Assembly: GCA_030444405.1 (NCBI GenBank) | Contig: JARFPM010000035.1 | Coordinates: forward strand, 1 to 33,403 | Source of the DNA: Nitrospira sp. | GTDB taxonomy: Bacteria; Nitrospirota; Nitrospiria; Nitrospirales; Nitrospiraceae | Direction of reading: 5' to 3' | DNA: 33,403 bases | Part shown: positions 33,346-33,403 of the stretch, piece by piece | Position numbering within the stretch: the first letter of the stretch is position 1 | How the letters are laid out: every line of letters begins with the position of its first letter | Translations under genes and position numbers: made by a program | The notes under the pieces: model-generated | Told to the model about the DNA's origin: nothing | Seen by the model: only the letters and a program-made list of their open reading frames with translations | The model's database searches: none

Positions 33346-33403
33346 TCCGAGCACGGTGAAACCCCGCTCAGGTGACTTCAATGGGTGTCGTGCATATCAT
33401 GGC

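Overview
This 33.4 kb window is a moderately GC-rich bacterial chromosome segment of ordinary gene density. It has no rRNA, tRNA, CRISPR array, phage gene or transposase that I can see. The gene mix (RuBisCO-like protein, sigma-54 enhancer-binding protein, TerC, many small secreted or membrane hypotheticals) and a long intergenic inverted-repeat element near 30.9 kb suggest a Nitrospira-type organism (Nitrospirota). That assignment is inference from recollection of such genomes and was not checked.

Left part (1-6562). On the minus strand, a VapBC-type toxin-antitoxin pair is followed by an overlapping papain-like (C39-type) gene and the DNA repair glycosylase tag. Next come an aldo/keto reductase with a DUF488 protein, then a tight run of three small genes ending in a zinc-ribbon protein. 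Divergent from these are a secreted DUF3617 protein, an unlisted 40-residue membrane protein and a secreted SnoaL-like protein.

Middle part (6707-18202). A lysine-catabolism-like operon encodes a saccharopine/lysine dehydrogenase-type protein, an ALDH7-type aldehyde dehydrogenase and a VOC-fold protein; the ALDH lacks a conserved internal block near its C-terminus. It is followed by prfC, a hemerythrin-like protein, two small membrane proteins and a YD-repeat secreted protein. Then comes a regulatory island: a receiver-less sigma-54 activator, a 660-base gap with several dyads and a good -24/-12 promoter, and a small orphan gene placed to be its target. TerC follows.

Right part (18232-33403). 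An MFS transporter and glucose-6-phosphate dehydrogenase are paired on the minus strand, with the helicase gene hrpB divergent. A minus-strand cluster runs DEAD-box helicase, broken OPT-family transporter, RuBisCO-like protein, DUF1232 protein. The OPT gene has lost a conserved segment and its frame, so it is probably non-functional unless this is an assembly error. The end holds a small gene coupled to a 29-codon leader ORF, the repeat element abutting a lipoprotein stop codon, a polytopic membrane protein and a stand-alone MHYT-domain protein.

Most unusual points: the sigma-54 island at 14.7-16.8 kb, the RuBisCO-like protein next to a damaged OPT transporter, two deletion-type lesions in conserved genes (9.44 and 26.84 kb), and several short translated-looking ORFs in gene gaps.
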